DNA from: Alphaproteobacteria bacterium
Lineage (GTDB): Bacteria; Pseudomonadota; Alphaproteobacteria; Micropepsales; Micropepsaceae
Assembly (NCBI GenBank): GCA_018969785.1
Contig: JAGWXR010000004.1
Location: 1 to 41,910 of the forward strand
Length of the DNA stretch: 41,910 bases
Direction: 5' to 3'
Positions 16,276 to 25,055 of the stretch are shown here, in pieces (positions within the stretch are counted from its first letter, which is position 1; the number at the start of each line of letters is the position of its first letter). The notes under the pieces are model-generated. The model was given only the letters and a program-made list of their open reading frames with translations, had not been told where the DNA came from and did not search any database. Position numbers and translations under genes: made by a program.

Positions 16276-16289
16276 TGGCGCGCACGCCA
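16276..16289. other. Short dyad upstream of dnaA
   Basis: TGGCG and CGCCA flank a 4-nt spacer CGCA. A second, similar GC-rich palindrome (GGCGCGCGCC, 16331-16340) lies 55 bp away; both are followed by CCACAT or CACAT. A possible protein-binding site. Confidence 0.35.
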
Positions 16290-16324
16290 CATAGAAAAAC
16301 ACAGGCGTTTCTTGCGACAGGAGA

Positions 16325-16353
16325 AATCTAGGCGCGCGCCACATCATGGTCAA
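16325..16353 (-). promoter_or_regulatory. Candidate dnaA promoter, distal, overlapped by a dyad
   Basis: On the minus strand TTGACC (16353-16348), 17 bp and TAGATT (16330-16325). The dyad CCACAT-N8-ATGTGG (16339-16358) covers the -35, as an operator would. The leader would be about 650 nt, which is long for dnaA. Confidence 0.35.
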
Positions 16354-16373
16354 TGTGGCAATGCTGTAATTAG

Positions 16374-16385
16374 TCCGTATACGGA
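16374..16385. promoter_or_regulatory. Perfect 12-bp palindrome TCCGTATACGGA
   Basis: A perfect inverted repeat, 21 bp upstream of the distal -35 box on the minus strand and 89 bp past the rpsT terminator. It has the size of a dimeric repressor or activator site. The cognate protein is unknown. Confidence 0.45.
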
Positions 16386-16475
16386 TCAACAACAGAAGGA
16401 CAGACGCAACGCAACGTGCGTTAAGGCGCACATCGTGCCGATGAATTGGGCAGCACCCGCACGACCTGAAAAGAG

Positions 16476-16513
16476 AAACCCCCGCAGCACCGTCGGGCGC
16501 TGCGGGGGTTTTT
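16476..16513 (-). terminator. Bidirectional terminator after rpsT
   Basis: CCCCCGCAGC (16479-16488) and GCTGCGGGGG (16499-16508) form a perfect 10-bp stem with a 10-nt loop. AAA lies on the left and TTTTT on the right, so a T-rich tail follows on either strand. It ends rpsT and insulates the dnaA regulatory region. Confidence 0.9.
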
Positions 16514-16560
16514 CAGTCTGTCCCGGATGCGGCCCCCGGAGGGAGCCGGACCGAAAGCCT

Positions 16561-16833
16561 TCAGGCCTTCTTCGTCATGGACCGGACCCGGCGGGTCAGG
16601 CGCGACACCTTGCGCGCCGCCGCACGCTTGTGCAGCACGCGCTTGTTGGCGCCACGAACGAGTTCGGGTTCGGCCGCGCGAAGGGCTGCCGCGGCCGCAT
16701 TGGCGTCGCCGCTGGCGATGGCTTCCTCGACATTGCGTACGAAGGTACGAACACGGCTCTTGCGGGCGACGTTCACAGCCTCGCGCCGCTTGGATTTGCG
16801 CGCGGCTTTCGCGGCTGAACGGATATTCGCCAT
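16561..16833 (-). CDS. rpsT: 30S ribosomal protein S20
   Basis: 90 aa, [21 protein letters not shown], then helical and very basic, ending [10 protein letters not shown]: the standard S20 pattern and length. It binds 16S rRNA early in 30S assembly. The ribosome site AGGAGAT lies 8 nt before ATG. It has its own promoter (16881-16910) and terminator (16476-16513), so it is a one-gene unit between enoyl-CoA hydratase and dnaA, a common alphaproteobacterial order. Confidence 0.98.
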   Translation of the reverse strand: MANIRSAAKAARKSKRREAVNVARKSRVRTFVRNVEEAIASGDANAAAAALRAAEPELVRGANKRVLHKRAAARKVSRLTRRVRSMTKKA

Positions 16834-16880
16834 ATGGATGATCTCCTGGAAAGGCTTGCCCTGAGGCTCAGAGGGCGAAG

Positions 16881-16910
16881 CTTATAGACAGGGGCGCCGG
16901 ACCCCGTCAA
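16881..16910 (-). promoter_or_regulatory. rpsT promoter
   Basis: On the minus strand TTGACG (16910-16905), an 18-bp spacer and TATAAG (16886-16881), 48 bp before the rpsT start. Both boxes match 5/6. This is the best sigma70-type promoter I see in the window. Confidence 0.75.
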
Positions 16911-16931
16911 CCGCGAAGAGTTGCCGCGCCT

Positions 16932-17708
16932 TCAGCGGTGCTCGAACTTGGCTTTCCGCTTCTCGATGAAGGCCGCCATGCCTTCCTTTTGGTCTGCCGT
17001 GGCGAACATGGAATGGAAGACCCGCCGCTCGAAGAGAACCCCCTCGGACAGGGTGGTCTCGTAGGAACGGTTAATGGTCTCCTTGGTCATCATGGCGATG
17101 GGCATGGACATCTCGGCGATTGTATCGGCCGCCTTCAATGCCTCCGCCAGGAGATCGGCCACCGGCACAACCCGGCTCACCAGGCCCGAACGTTCCGCTT
17201 CGGCCGCATCCATCATCCGCCCGGTCAGGCACATTTCCATGGCCTTCGACTTGCCGATGAAACGCGTCAGCCTCTGGGTGCCGCCAATCCCGGGCATGAC
17301 CCCAAGCTTGATCTCGGGCTGGCCGAACTTGGCATTGTCTCCGGCAATGATGAAGTCGCACATCATGGCAAGCTCGCACCCCCCGCCAAGGGCGAACCCG
17401 GCCACCGCCGCGATGACAGGCTTGCGGCATCGCGCCACGCGCTCGTGGTGGGTGGTGATGAAGTCCTCGCCAAAGGCCTCCATGTAGGTCTTGGGCTGCA
17501 TCTCCTTGATGTCGGCGCCCGCGGCAAAGGCCTTCTCCGAACCCGTGATCACGATGCAACGGATCGCAGCGTCCCGTTCGGCGGCATCAAGTGCCGTGCT
17601 CAACTCCTGCATCAACTGGGTGTTCAGCGCATTCAGCGCCTGCGGCCGGTTCAGCGTGATCAGCCCGACCGCGCCACGAACGTCATATTTGATGGTCTCA
17701 TAGCTCAT
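16932..17708 (-). CDS. Enoyl-CoA hydratase
   Basis: 258 aa crotonase-family protein, the usual length. [15 protein letters not shown] holds the CoA-binding and oxyanion-hole segment. [18 protein letters not shown] gives the first catalytic Glu region (GGGCELA) and [17 protein letters not shown] gives the second. Both catalytic glutamates are present, so it is a true hydratase of short- or medium-chain 2-trans-enoyl-CoA in beta-oxidation. It is 80 bp downstream of mutM on the same strand. A partial match to the diiron-gene operator, TGACGCCGGCG, lies 17 bp upstream of the start. Confidence 0.95.
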   Translation of the reverse strand: MSYETIKYDVRGAVGLITLNRPQALNALNTQLMQELSTALDAAERDAAIRCIVITGSEKAFAAGADIKEMQPKTYMEAFGEDFITTHHERVARCRKPVIAAVAGFALGGGCELAMMCDFIIAGDNAKFGQPEIKLGVMPGIGGTQRLTRFIGKSKAMEMCLTGRMMDAAEAERSGLVSRVVPVADLLAEALKAADTIAEMSMPIAMMTKETINRSYETTLSEGVLFERRVFHSMFATADQKEGMAAFIEKRKAKFEHR

Positions 17709-17788
17709 CCGCGCACCCGTCCTGTTGACGCCGGCGGTTTAGCGCGTCCCCACGAACCCGACAAGCCGAGGCCTGTCACATTTCCCGC

Positions 17789-18634
17789 TCAGCGCTGGCA
17801 CCCGCTGCAGAAGAACGTGGACCGTCCGGCCTGCACGATCCGGCGAACCGGCGCCCCGCAGCGCCGGCACGCCTCGCCTTCCCGGTCATAGACATCGAAC
17901 CGGTGCTGGAAATAGCCAAGCTCCCCGCTCGTGTCCTTGAAGTCGCGCAGCGTCGATCCGCCGGCAAGGATGGCCTCCTCGAGGACGGCCTTTATGTCAG
18001 GCACCAGCCGCTCGGTCCGCGCCAGCCGGACGGTCGAAGCCTGCCGCCGCGGCGAAATCCCGGCGCGGAACAGCGCCTCGCACACATAGATGTTGCCAAG
18101 CCCCGCAACCACGCGCTGGTCGAGCAGGGCTGACTTTATGGGGGTTCGCTTGCCCTCCAGCCGTGCCGCCAGCAAGGCGCCGTCAAACGCCTCCGAGAGC
18201 GGTTCTGGCCCGATCGCGCGCAGCAACCGGTGCGTGGCCAGATGCGCCTCCGGAACAAGGTCCATGCTCCCGAAGCGGCGGTGGTCTGTATAGACGACCC
18301 GTGCACCCGCATCGGTCAGGAACTCGACATGGTCATGTTTTCCCGGCGGCGCGCCAGCGTGCACGAAACGGCCGACCCCCTGCCCCTCGATCTGGAAGCG
18401 CCCGGACATTCCCAGATGGATGAGCAGCACCTCCCCGTTGTCCAGATGGGCCAGGATGTACTTTGCCCGCCGGCTGAGCCTCAGGACGCGCCGGCCCGTT
18501 AACCGTGCGGCAAAGTTCTTGGGTAAAGGAAAGCGCAGGTCATTCCGGCGCGCGAGCACGCGTGCCAGCACCCGTCCCTCAAGGACGGGCTCCAGGCCAC
18601 GTCGAACCGTTTCAACTTCGGGTAATTCAGGCAT
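17789..18634 (-). CDS. mutM: Formamidopyrimidine-DNA glycosylase
   Basis: 281 aa from ATG 18634. The catalytic N-terminal proline is exposed after Met removal in [14 protein letters not shown], which settles the start. [10 protein letters not shown] contains the conserved HLGMSG loop and [18 protein letters not shown] is the helix-two-turn-helix DNA-binding element. The C-terminal zinc finger is CRRC...CSGC. It removes 8-oxoguanine and formamidopyrimidines and nicks the DNA. It diverges from ubiE with 58 bp between the starts. Confidence 0.97.
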   Translation of the reverse strand: MPELPEVETVRRGLEPVLEGRVLARVLARRNDLRFPLPKNFAARLTGRRVLRLSRRAKYILAHLDNGEVLLIHLGMSGRFQIEGQGVGRFVHAGAPPGKHDHVEFLTDAGARVVYTDHRRFGSMDLVPEAHLATHRLLRAIGPEPLSEAFDGALLAARLEGKRTPIKSALLDQRVVAGLGNIYVCEALFRAGISPRRQASTVRLARTERLVPDIKAVLEEAILAGGSTLRDFKDTSGELGYFQHRFDVYDREGEACRRCGAPVRRIVQAGRSTFFCSGCQR

Positions 18635-18692
18635 GGGACGCAGTGTAGCGTGGCAGCCACCTGAAAGAGAGACTAGAGTGTAACCGAAAGCC

Positions 18693-19454
18693 ATGAAAGA
18701 CAGGGAACCAACTGCGAGTTTCGGATTCCGCGATGTGCCGGAGGCCGACAAGTCGCGCCTTGTCGGCGAGATCTTCACCTCCGTCGCAAGCCGCTACGAC
18801 GTCATGAACGACCTGATGTCGATGGGCATCCATCGCATCTGGAAGGACGCCCTGATCGACTGGCTCGCCCCGACACCCGCCATGCAGCTGCTCGATGTCG
18901 CAGGCGGCACCGGCGACATCGCCTTCCGCTTCCTCGACCGCCTCGGGGCCCGCGCCAGCACGGCGCACGCAACAGTCTGCGACATCAACGAAGGGATGCT
19001 GGGCGTCGGCCGCCAGCGCAGCCGCCAGCGCCACCTCGAGAGCCGGGTCACCTTTGCCTGCGGCGACGCCGAGCAGTTGCCGATGGCGGACGCGAGTTTC
19101 GACGCCTATACCATCGCCTTCGGCATCCGCAACGTGACCCACATCGACCGCGCCCTGAAGGAAGCCCGTCGCGTGCTGAAGCCCCGCGGCCATTTCCTCT
19201 GCCTCGAATTCTCGAAGGTTGACGACCCGCTGCTGGGCCGCCTCTACGACCTTTGGTCCTTCAACGTCATGCCGGCGATCGGCCAGGCGGTAACCAATGA
19301 CAGGGCGGCTTACGAGTACCTGGTCGAGTCGATCCGCCGCTTCCCCTCGCGCGAGGATTTCGCCGCGATGATCGACGCGGCAGGCTTCAAGCGCACGAAG
19401 TGGCGTGAACTCACGGCTGGCGTGGTGACGATCCATTCCGCATGGGCGGATTGA
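18693..19454 (+). CDS. ubiE: Demethylmenaquinone/2-polyprenyl-6-methoxybenzoquinol C-methyltransferase
   Basis: 253 aa. The N-terminal [36 protein letters not shown] is typical of UbiE. SAM motif I is [15 protein letters not shown]. The UbiE signature [17 protein letters not shown] and the motif [17 protein letters not shown] near the C-terminus are also present. It methylates the quinone ring in ubiquinone synthesis. Only one base separates its stop from the ubiB start, so the two are translationally coupled, fitting their shared pathway. Confidence 0.97.
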   Translation: MKDREPTASFGFRDVPEADKSRLVGEIFTSVASRYDVMNDLMSMGIHRIWKDALIDWLAPTPAMQLLDVAGGTGDIAFRFLDRLGARASTAHATVCDINEGMLGVGRQRSRQRHLESRVTFACGDAEQLPMADASFDAYTIAFGIRNVTHIDRALKEARRVLKPRGHFLCLEFSKVDDPLLGRLYDLWSFNVMPAIGQAVTNDRAAYEYLVESIRRFPSREDFAAMIDAAGFKRTKWRELTAGVVTIHSAWAD

Positions 19455-19455
19455 G

Positions 19456-21030
19456 ATGCTGGGTATCTTCCAGAAACTCGTCCGCCTCTCGAGGGGCGCG
19501 CGCGTCCTCGCGAAGCACGGCGTCCTTCCGCCGGAAGAATGGCTTCCGCTCACGCCGCCACCCGTACGCTTCCTCGCGCGGTTCGTGCCAAGGGGTCGTG
19601 CCGCCGGCACGGGCCGCAGCGGCGAACGCCTCGCAAGGGCATTCACCGAATTGGGGCCCTCCTACATCAAGGCGGGACAGTTCCTTGCGACCCGCCCCGA
19701 CGTCATAGGTCCCGCCATTGCAACCGACCTCTCGGAACTCCAGGACCGCCTGCCGCCCTTTTCCCTCAGCCAGGCGCGCGCCATCCTCGCAGCTGAACTC
19801 GGCGAAGAAAAACTGGCGCGTCTCGGCACGCTTGGCGACGCCGTTGCAGCAGCCTCGATCGCGCAGGTCCACAAGGTAACCCTTGCACCATCATCTGAAG
19901 CCGTGGCCCCCCGGAGCCTTGCCATCAAGATCCTGCGACCCGAAGTCGAAGCCGAGTTTGCTCGCGACCTGTCCGCCTTCGCCTGGGCCGCCCGCCAGGT
20001 AGAACGTCTGGGCAGCGAGGCAAGGCGCCTGAAACCGCGCGCCTTCGTCGACACGCTGGCGCGCTCTGTCGCCCTCGAGATGGATCTGCGCCTCGAAGCC
20101 GCTGCGGCAGACGAAATGCGCGTCAACTCCCTCCACGACCCGGACCTGCGCGTTCCCGCGGTCGACTGGGACTTTACCTCGAGGCGCGTGCTGGCAACGG
20201 AATGGATCGACGGCACGCCCTTGCGAAACCGCGAAGCCCTTCTGGCCCAGGGCCACGATCTCAAGCGACTGGCGACGAACCTGATACAGGCCTTCCTGCG
20301 CCACGCCTTGCGCGACGGGTTCTTCCACGCTGACATGCATCCGGGAAACCTGTTCGTCGACGCATCCGGAAAGATCGTGGTCGTCGATTTCGGGATCATG
20401 GGACGCCTCGATCCGCAGCTGCGCCGCTTCATGGCCGAAACCCTCGCCGGCTTCCTCGCCCGCGACTATCACCGCGTCGCACGGGTCCATCTCGAGATCG
20501 GCTTCGTCCCGCCGCATCACGCCGTCGAGGACTTTGCGCAGGCGCTGCGTGCCATCGGAGAGCCGATCTTCGGCCGGCCCGCGTCGAACATGTCGATGGC
20601 GCGCCTGCTCGGCCAGCTCTTCGAGGTCACCCGCCTCTTCGACATGCCCATGCAGCCCCAGCTCGTCATGCTCCAGAAGACGATGGTTGTCGTCGAAGGC
20701 GTGGCCCGTCAGCTGGACCCCGAGCACTCGATCTGGGAGGCAGCCCGGCCCGTGATCGAGCGCTGGATGATCGACAGCATCGGCCCGGAGGCCCGCCTGA
20801 GGGACGCATCCGCCGGCATCGCGTCGCTGGGCCGGGCCGTCGCAGCCCTGCCCGAAGCCCTGCAGAGGGCCGCCCGGATCGCCACGGAGCTTCAGGAAGG
20901 CGGCATACGCCTTCACCCCGACAGCGCGAGGGCCATCGGGGAAGCCCGGCCACAGGCCCTTCATTGGAGCTCGCCCGTGCCCTGGATCGTTCTGCTGGCG
21001 CTTGTAATCGCCGGCTTCGCGATTATCTAG
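19456..21030 (+). CDS. ubiB: Ubiquinone biosynthesis atypical kinase/ATPase UbiB
   Basis: 524 aa. ADCK/ABC1 family motifs are complete: KAGQ at 72-75, AIK (K158), HADMHPGN at 291-298 and DFG at 311-313. A hydrophobic C-terminal helix of about 16 residues at the end anchors it in the inner membrane. UbiB has ATPase activity and is needed for ubiquinone synthesis, probably by extracting lipid intermediates from the membrane for the soluble Ubi enzymes. It follows ubiE directly. Confidence 0.96.
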   Translation: MLGIFQKLVRLSRGARVLAKHGVLPPEEWLPLTPPPVRFLARFVPRGRAAGTGRSGERLARAFTELGPSYIKAGQFLATRPDVIGPAIATDLSELQDRLPPFSLSQARAILAAELGEEKLARLGTLGDAVAAASIAQVHKVTLAPSSEAVAPRSLAIKILRPEVEAEFARDLSAFAWAARQVERLGSEARRLKPRAFVDTLARSVALEMDLRLEAAAADEMRVNSLHDPDLRVPAVDWDFTSRRVLATEWIDGTPLRNREALLAQGHDLKRLATNLIQAFLRHALRDGFFHADMHPGNLFVDASGKIVVVDFGIMGRLDPQLRRFMAETLAGFLARDYHRVARVHLEIGFVPPHHAVEDFAQALRAIGEPIFGRPASNMSMARLLGQLFEVTRLFDMPMQPQLVMLQKTMVVVEGVARQLDPEHSIWEAARPVIERWMIDSIGPEARLRDASAGIASLGRAVAALPEALQRAARIATELQEGGIRLHPDSARAIGEARPQALHWSSPVPWIVLLALVIAGFAII

Positions 21031-21138
21031 GTTTCGCGGGAATTTGGGTGCGATTAACCAATCCACACACAATTTTCACATTCGGGATCGTGGAACAGCT
21101 ATAGTCCGGCTGTTTCATCGTGAATAGGATCGAACGCA

Positions 21139-22350
21139 GTGCTCGCCGGCAAGCGCATACTGCTCATCATTGGCGGCGGCATCGCCGCCTACAAGAGCCT
21201 CGAGGTGATCCGTCTCCTCCGGCGGCAGGGCGCGAGCGTTCGCTGCATCCTGACCGAAGCCGGCAGCCGTTTCGTGACACCCCTTTCCGTCGCCGGCCTG
21301 TCGGGCGAGCGCGTGTACGAGGACCTCTTCAGCCTGACCGACGAAGCCGAGATGGGACACATCCGCCTGTCGCGCGAGGCCGATCTGCTCGTTGTTGCAC
21401 CCGCGACAGCCAACCTCATCGCCCGCATGGCGCAGGGACGCGCCGATGACCTCGCCGCCACGGCTCTGCTCGCAACCGACAAGCCCGTCCTTCTCGCCCC
21501 CGCCATGAATGTCCGCATGTGGCACCACCCCGCCACGCAGGAAAACTTGGCCCGCGTGATCGCCCGCGGGACGCGAACCGTAGGCCCTGTGGAAGGAAGC
21601 ATGGCGTGCGGAGAATACGGCATTGGCCGCCTCGCCGAGCCGCCTGACATTGTCGAGGCCGTGATTGCGGCGCTGACATCGGGCAAGCCCCTTGCCGGAC
21701 GCCGGGCGCTCGTGACGGCGGGCCCGACGCTCGAGGCCATCGATCCCATCCGCTTCATTTCCAACCGCTCCTCCGGCAAGCAGGGCTACGCCATTGCTTC
21801 GGCCCTCGCCGAAGCCGGTGCCGCAACGACGCTGGTCACCGGTCCGACATCGATCCCGGCGCCCGCGGGCGTCAACACCGTGCGCGTCGAAGCCGCGGCA
21901 GACATGCTGGCCGCCTGCAACAGCGCACTGCCCGCCGACATCGCGGTGTTCACCGCCGCCGTCGCGGACTGGCGCGTCGACAGCACAAGCAGCGAAAAGA
22001 TCAAGAAACAGGACGGTGCCGGCCCGCCGCAGCTTCATCTCGTCGAGAACCCCGACATCCTGCGCACCATCGCAACCCTGCCCAAGGGCAGGCCGTCACT
22101 GGTCATCGGATTTGCCGCAGAGACGCAGGACGTGATCGCGCACGCCCGCACCAAGCTGGCCCGCAAGGCCTGCGATTGGATCGTGGCAAACGACGTTGCA
22201 CCCGCGACCGGTGTACTCGGCGGCGACGAGAACACGGTCCATGTCGTCTCGGCAGCCGGAGAGGAAACCTGGCCGAAACTCGCAAAGCAGGAAGTCGCCC
22301 GCAGGCTGGTCGAACGCGTGGCACGTCACTTCGGCAGGGGCCAGCCATGA
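21139..22350 (+). CDS. coaBC: Phosphopantothenoylcysteine decarboxylase/synthetase
   Basis: 403 aa from GTG 21139, with AGGA 9 nt upstream. The CoaC half has GGGIAAYKS, the catalytic His in EMGHI (H74), PAMNVRMW (121-128) and the reactive Cys in SMACGEYGIGR (C157). The CoaB half begins at VTAGPTLEAIDPIRFISNRSSG and has the AAVADWR and KIKK segments. It makes 4'-phosphopantetheine in two steps of CoA synthesis. Its ATGA overlaps dut, a frequent bacterial pairing. A 108-bp gap from ubiB probably holds its promoter. Confidence 0.96.
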   Translation: MLAGKRILLIIGGGIAAYKSLEVIRLLRRQGASVRCILTEAGSRFVTPLSVAGLSGERVYEDLFSLTDEAEMGHIRLSREADLLVVAPATANLIARMAQGRADDLAATALLATDKPVLLAPAMNVRMWHHPATQENLARVIARGTRTVGPVEGSMACGEYGIGRLAEPPDIVEAVIAALTSGKPLAGRRALVTAGPTLEAIDPIRFISNRSSGKQGYAIASALAEAGAATTLVTGPTSIPAPAGVNTVRVEAAADMLAACNSALPADIAVFTAAVADWRVDSTSSEKIKKQDGAGPPQLHLVENPDILRTIATLPKGRPSLVIGFAAETQDVIAHARTKLARKACDWIVANDVAPATGVLGGDENTVHVVSAAGEETWPKLAKQEVARRLVERVARHFGRGQP

Positions 22351-22814
22351 CAACTGGCCCGCTCGTCATACCCTGCATGCGGTTGCCCGGCGCCGAAGGC
22401 ATTCATCCGCCCCTCCAGGCAACGCCCGGCTCTGCAGGCCACGACATGCATGCGGCAGAGGACGCCGTCATCGAACCGGGCGCCTTTCGGGCCATTGCCA
22501 CGGGTTACGCGATCGCGATCCCGGACGGCTACGAGGGCCAGGTGCGCCCACGGTCAGGCCTTGCTGCGCGGCACGGTGTCACCGTGCTCAACGCACCAGG
22601 CACGATCGACGCTGACTACCGCGGCGAGGTGAAGGTGATCCTCGTCAACCATGGGCGCGATCCTTTCACGCTGAAGCGCAATGACCGCATTGCGCAGCTT
22701 GTGATCGCTCCCGTCACGACTTCCGTATTTGAACCTGCAGCCCACCTGCCCGAGACACGGCGCGGCGGCGGCGGGTTTGGTTCCACCGGCATGCGCCCCA
22801 AGGACGAAAGGTAA
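22347..22814 (+). CDS. dut: dUTP diphosphatase (dUTPase)
   Basis: 155 aa from ATG 22347, overlapping the coaBC stop by 4 bp. The five trimeric dUTPase motifs are present: GSAGHDMHAA (1), RPRSGLAARHG (2), GTIDADYRGEVKV (3), RIAQLVIAPV (4) and RGGGGFGSTG (5). It hydrolyses dUTP to dUMP, preventing uracil in DNA and feeding dTMP synthesis. It lies in the run coaBC-dut-rrf2-cysK. Confidence 0.97.
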   Translation: MTTGPLVIPCMRLPGAEGIHPPLQATPGSAGHDMHAAEDAVIEPGAFRAIATGYAIAIPDGYEGQVRPRSGLAARHGVTVLNAPGTIDADYRGEVKVILVNHGRDPFTLKRNDRIAQLVIAPVTTSVFEPAAHLPETRRGGGGFGSTGMRPKDER

Positions 22815-22818
22815 GCCG

Positions 22819-23271
22819 ATGCTTCGTTTATCACGCAAAGCCATTCTTGCGCTCGAAGCGGTGGTCGACATCGCGTGCAATGCAAGGCCCGAACCGGTCC
22901 AGTCGAGGGAGATCATGCGCCGCCAGGGCGTCCCCGATCGCTATCTAGAGCAGGTCATGCAAGCCCTCGTGCGCCAGGGCGTCCTGAAGGGGGTGCGCGG
23001 GCCGAGGGGTGGCTATCGCCTCGCCAAGGAGCGCCGCCGCATTACCGCGGGTGAGATCGTGCGCATCGTTGCCGAACTCGAGGTGGCGGACGAGCCCCCT
23101 CTCGCCGGCACGTCGCCCATCGGGGAAAAGATCGTAAGGCCCGCCATCGAGCGCGTGCATCTTGACCTGCTGCGCCAGCTTGACGCCATATCCATAGAGG
23201 ATCTCTGCGTCGACGCTGAAAAGCAGGGCCTCGCCGAACCCGGAGCACCCCGCGTCGACTTTGCGATTTGA
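22819..23271 (+). CDS. Rrf2-family transcriptional regulator lacking Fe-S ligands
   Basis: 150 aa from ATG 22819, four bases after dut. The N-terminal winged helix is Rrf2-like: YLEQVMQALVRQGVLKGVRGPRGGYRLA at 42-69. Only two cysteines exist (C20 and C130). The C-x5-C-x5-C/H cluster site of IscR/NsrR (around residues 90-106) is replaced by an acidic, proline-containing stretch, so it should not carry an Fe-S cluster. That resembles CymR, the cysteine-metabolism repressor of Firmicutes, whose co-repressor is CysK itself. cysK is the next gene, 30 bp downstream. Confidence 0.86.
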   Translation: MLRLSRKAILALEAVVDIACNARPEPVQSREIMRRQGVPDRYLEQVMQALVRQGVLKGVRGPRGGYRLAKERRRITAGEIVRIVAELEVADEPPLAGTSPIGEKIVRPAIERVHLDLLRQLDAISIEDLCVDAEKQGLAEPGAPRVDFAI

Positions 23272-23301
23272 TACCAAGGCAATCTTCAAGGAACGACTGC
23301 A

Positions 23302-24258
<957 letters not shown>

Positions 24259-24284
24259 AGCCCGGCACAAAAGCAAGGCAGGGA

Positions 24285-24863
24285 TCAGTTGAAGCTCTCC
24301 GTGGCTTCGACGCCCCAGAGGTGGCGCCTGTCGACATACCCTTCATAGCCGCGTGACGAGATCACACACCACGAGCCGGAACAGGAAATGACCTTGGCCA
24401 CGAGGCCGGGAGCCGCGAACGCAACCGTACGCGCATCGGCCCGCGGCTGCTCGAGCAGGGGCAGGTTCACCCCGCCGGTGACCATGACATTGCGCCGGCC
24501 ATCCAGCATCGCGGCCTTCACCCAGCCCTTGGTGCCATTGATGTCCTCGATCTTTCGCCAGTTGTAGTACTCCTCGACGATCCTGACCGGCGTACCCGCC
24601 TTCACATAGGTCCAGAGGATCGGATGCTCGAGACCGGGCATGTGCCGGACATTCACCCGGTTCGCCTTGATGGTGACCCAGCGCGGCACCGGCCGACCTG
24701 TTGCCACGATGGGCGGTGGCAGCTTGGCCGCCGGAGCGGGCGAAAGGGAGGCCTGCACCTGCGGGCTGCTCCCGCCGGGCACTGAAGCCGCCTTGGCACC
24801 AGTCGAGACAATCCCCGCATGACCTGCAATCGCGGCCACAAACACCATCAGGACCCGTCGCAA
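24285..24863 (-). CDS. Exported protein with tandem bacterial SH3-like domains
   Basis: 192 aa from TTG 24863. The TTG is favoured because GAGGG lies 5 nt upstream and the resulting MRR gives a proper signal-peptide n-region; ATG 24848 is the alternative. A signal peptide with cleavage after AKA (about residue 25) is followed by a proline/alanine linker. Two SH3-like (DUF1058/SH3_4) modules follow: RVNVRHMPGLEHPILWTYV and VNLPLLEQPRADARTVAF. Such periplasmic domains usually bind cell-wall peptides. It faces away from the hydroxyacid dehydrogenase gene. Confidence 0.85.
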   Translation of the reverse strand: MRRVLMVFVAAIAGHAGIVSTGAKAASVPGGSSPQVQASLSPAPAAKLPPPIVATGRPVPRWVTIKANRVNVRHMPGLEHPILWTYVKAGTPVRIVEEYYNWRKIEDINGTKGWVKAAMLDGRRNVMVTGGVNLPLLEQPRADARTVAFAAPGLVAKVISCSGSWCVISSRGYEGYVDRRHLWGVEATESFN

Positions 24864-24949
24864 AGTTACCCTCGTACCCGGTCGGCTGTTGACCGCCGTC
24901 TCTTATGGTTGAGCTGCCGATTTGATGAGCAATATCAGGGTCAAGCCGC

Positions 24950-24964
24950 TTAATTTTGGGTTAT
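24950..24964. promoter_or_regulatory. CtrA-like half-site pair
   Basis: TTAA-TTTTGGG-TTAT matches the alphaproteobacterial CtrA site TTAA-N7-TTAA with one mismatch. It lies in the 192-bp divergent region between the SH3 protein and the D-2-hydroxyacid dehydrogenase genes. A single imperfect site may be chance. Confidence 0.2.
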
Positions 24965-25055
24965 CGACTGAAGGAATGTTCCGGGTCATTTTTGTCTATG
25001 AACAACCTTGTTCCCCTGCTAGAGAGAAACGGTCATCCCGTATTGAATTCGATCC

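Larger units (their letters stand above)
15669..16475. other. Long non-coding region upstream of dnaA
   Basis: About 800 bp without a gene. The part next to dnaA (15,670-16,100) is GC-rich and featureless except for small hairpins. The part at 16,100-16,400 is A/T-richer and holds two candidate minus-strand promoters, two GANTC sites (16201-16205, 16236-16240) and four short dyads. No TTATCCACA or one-mismatch DnaA box was found on either strand, so it is not an obvious origin. No tRNA-like or known small RNA is recognisable. Confidence 0.6.

Noticed and set aside
15669-16475. oriC next to dnaA
   Set aside because: No DnaA-box cluster or clear unwinding element on either strand; gene order alone is not enough.
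16267-16818. Plus-strand open frame of 183 codons across the rpsT region
   Set aside because: Antisense to rpsT and crossing a strong terminator; no ribosome site.
21050-21075. DnaA-box-like CAATCCACA upstream of coaBC
   Set aside because: Single site with two mismatches to TTATCCACA; expected by chance in this length.
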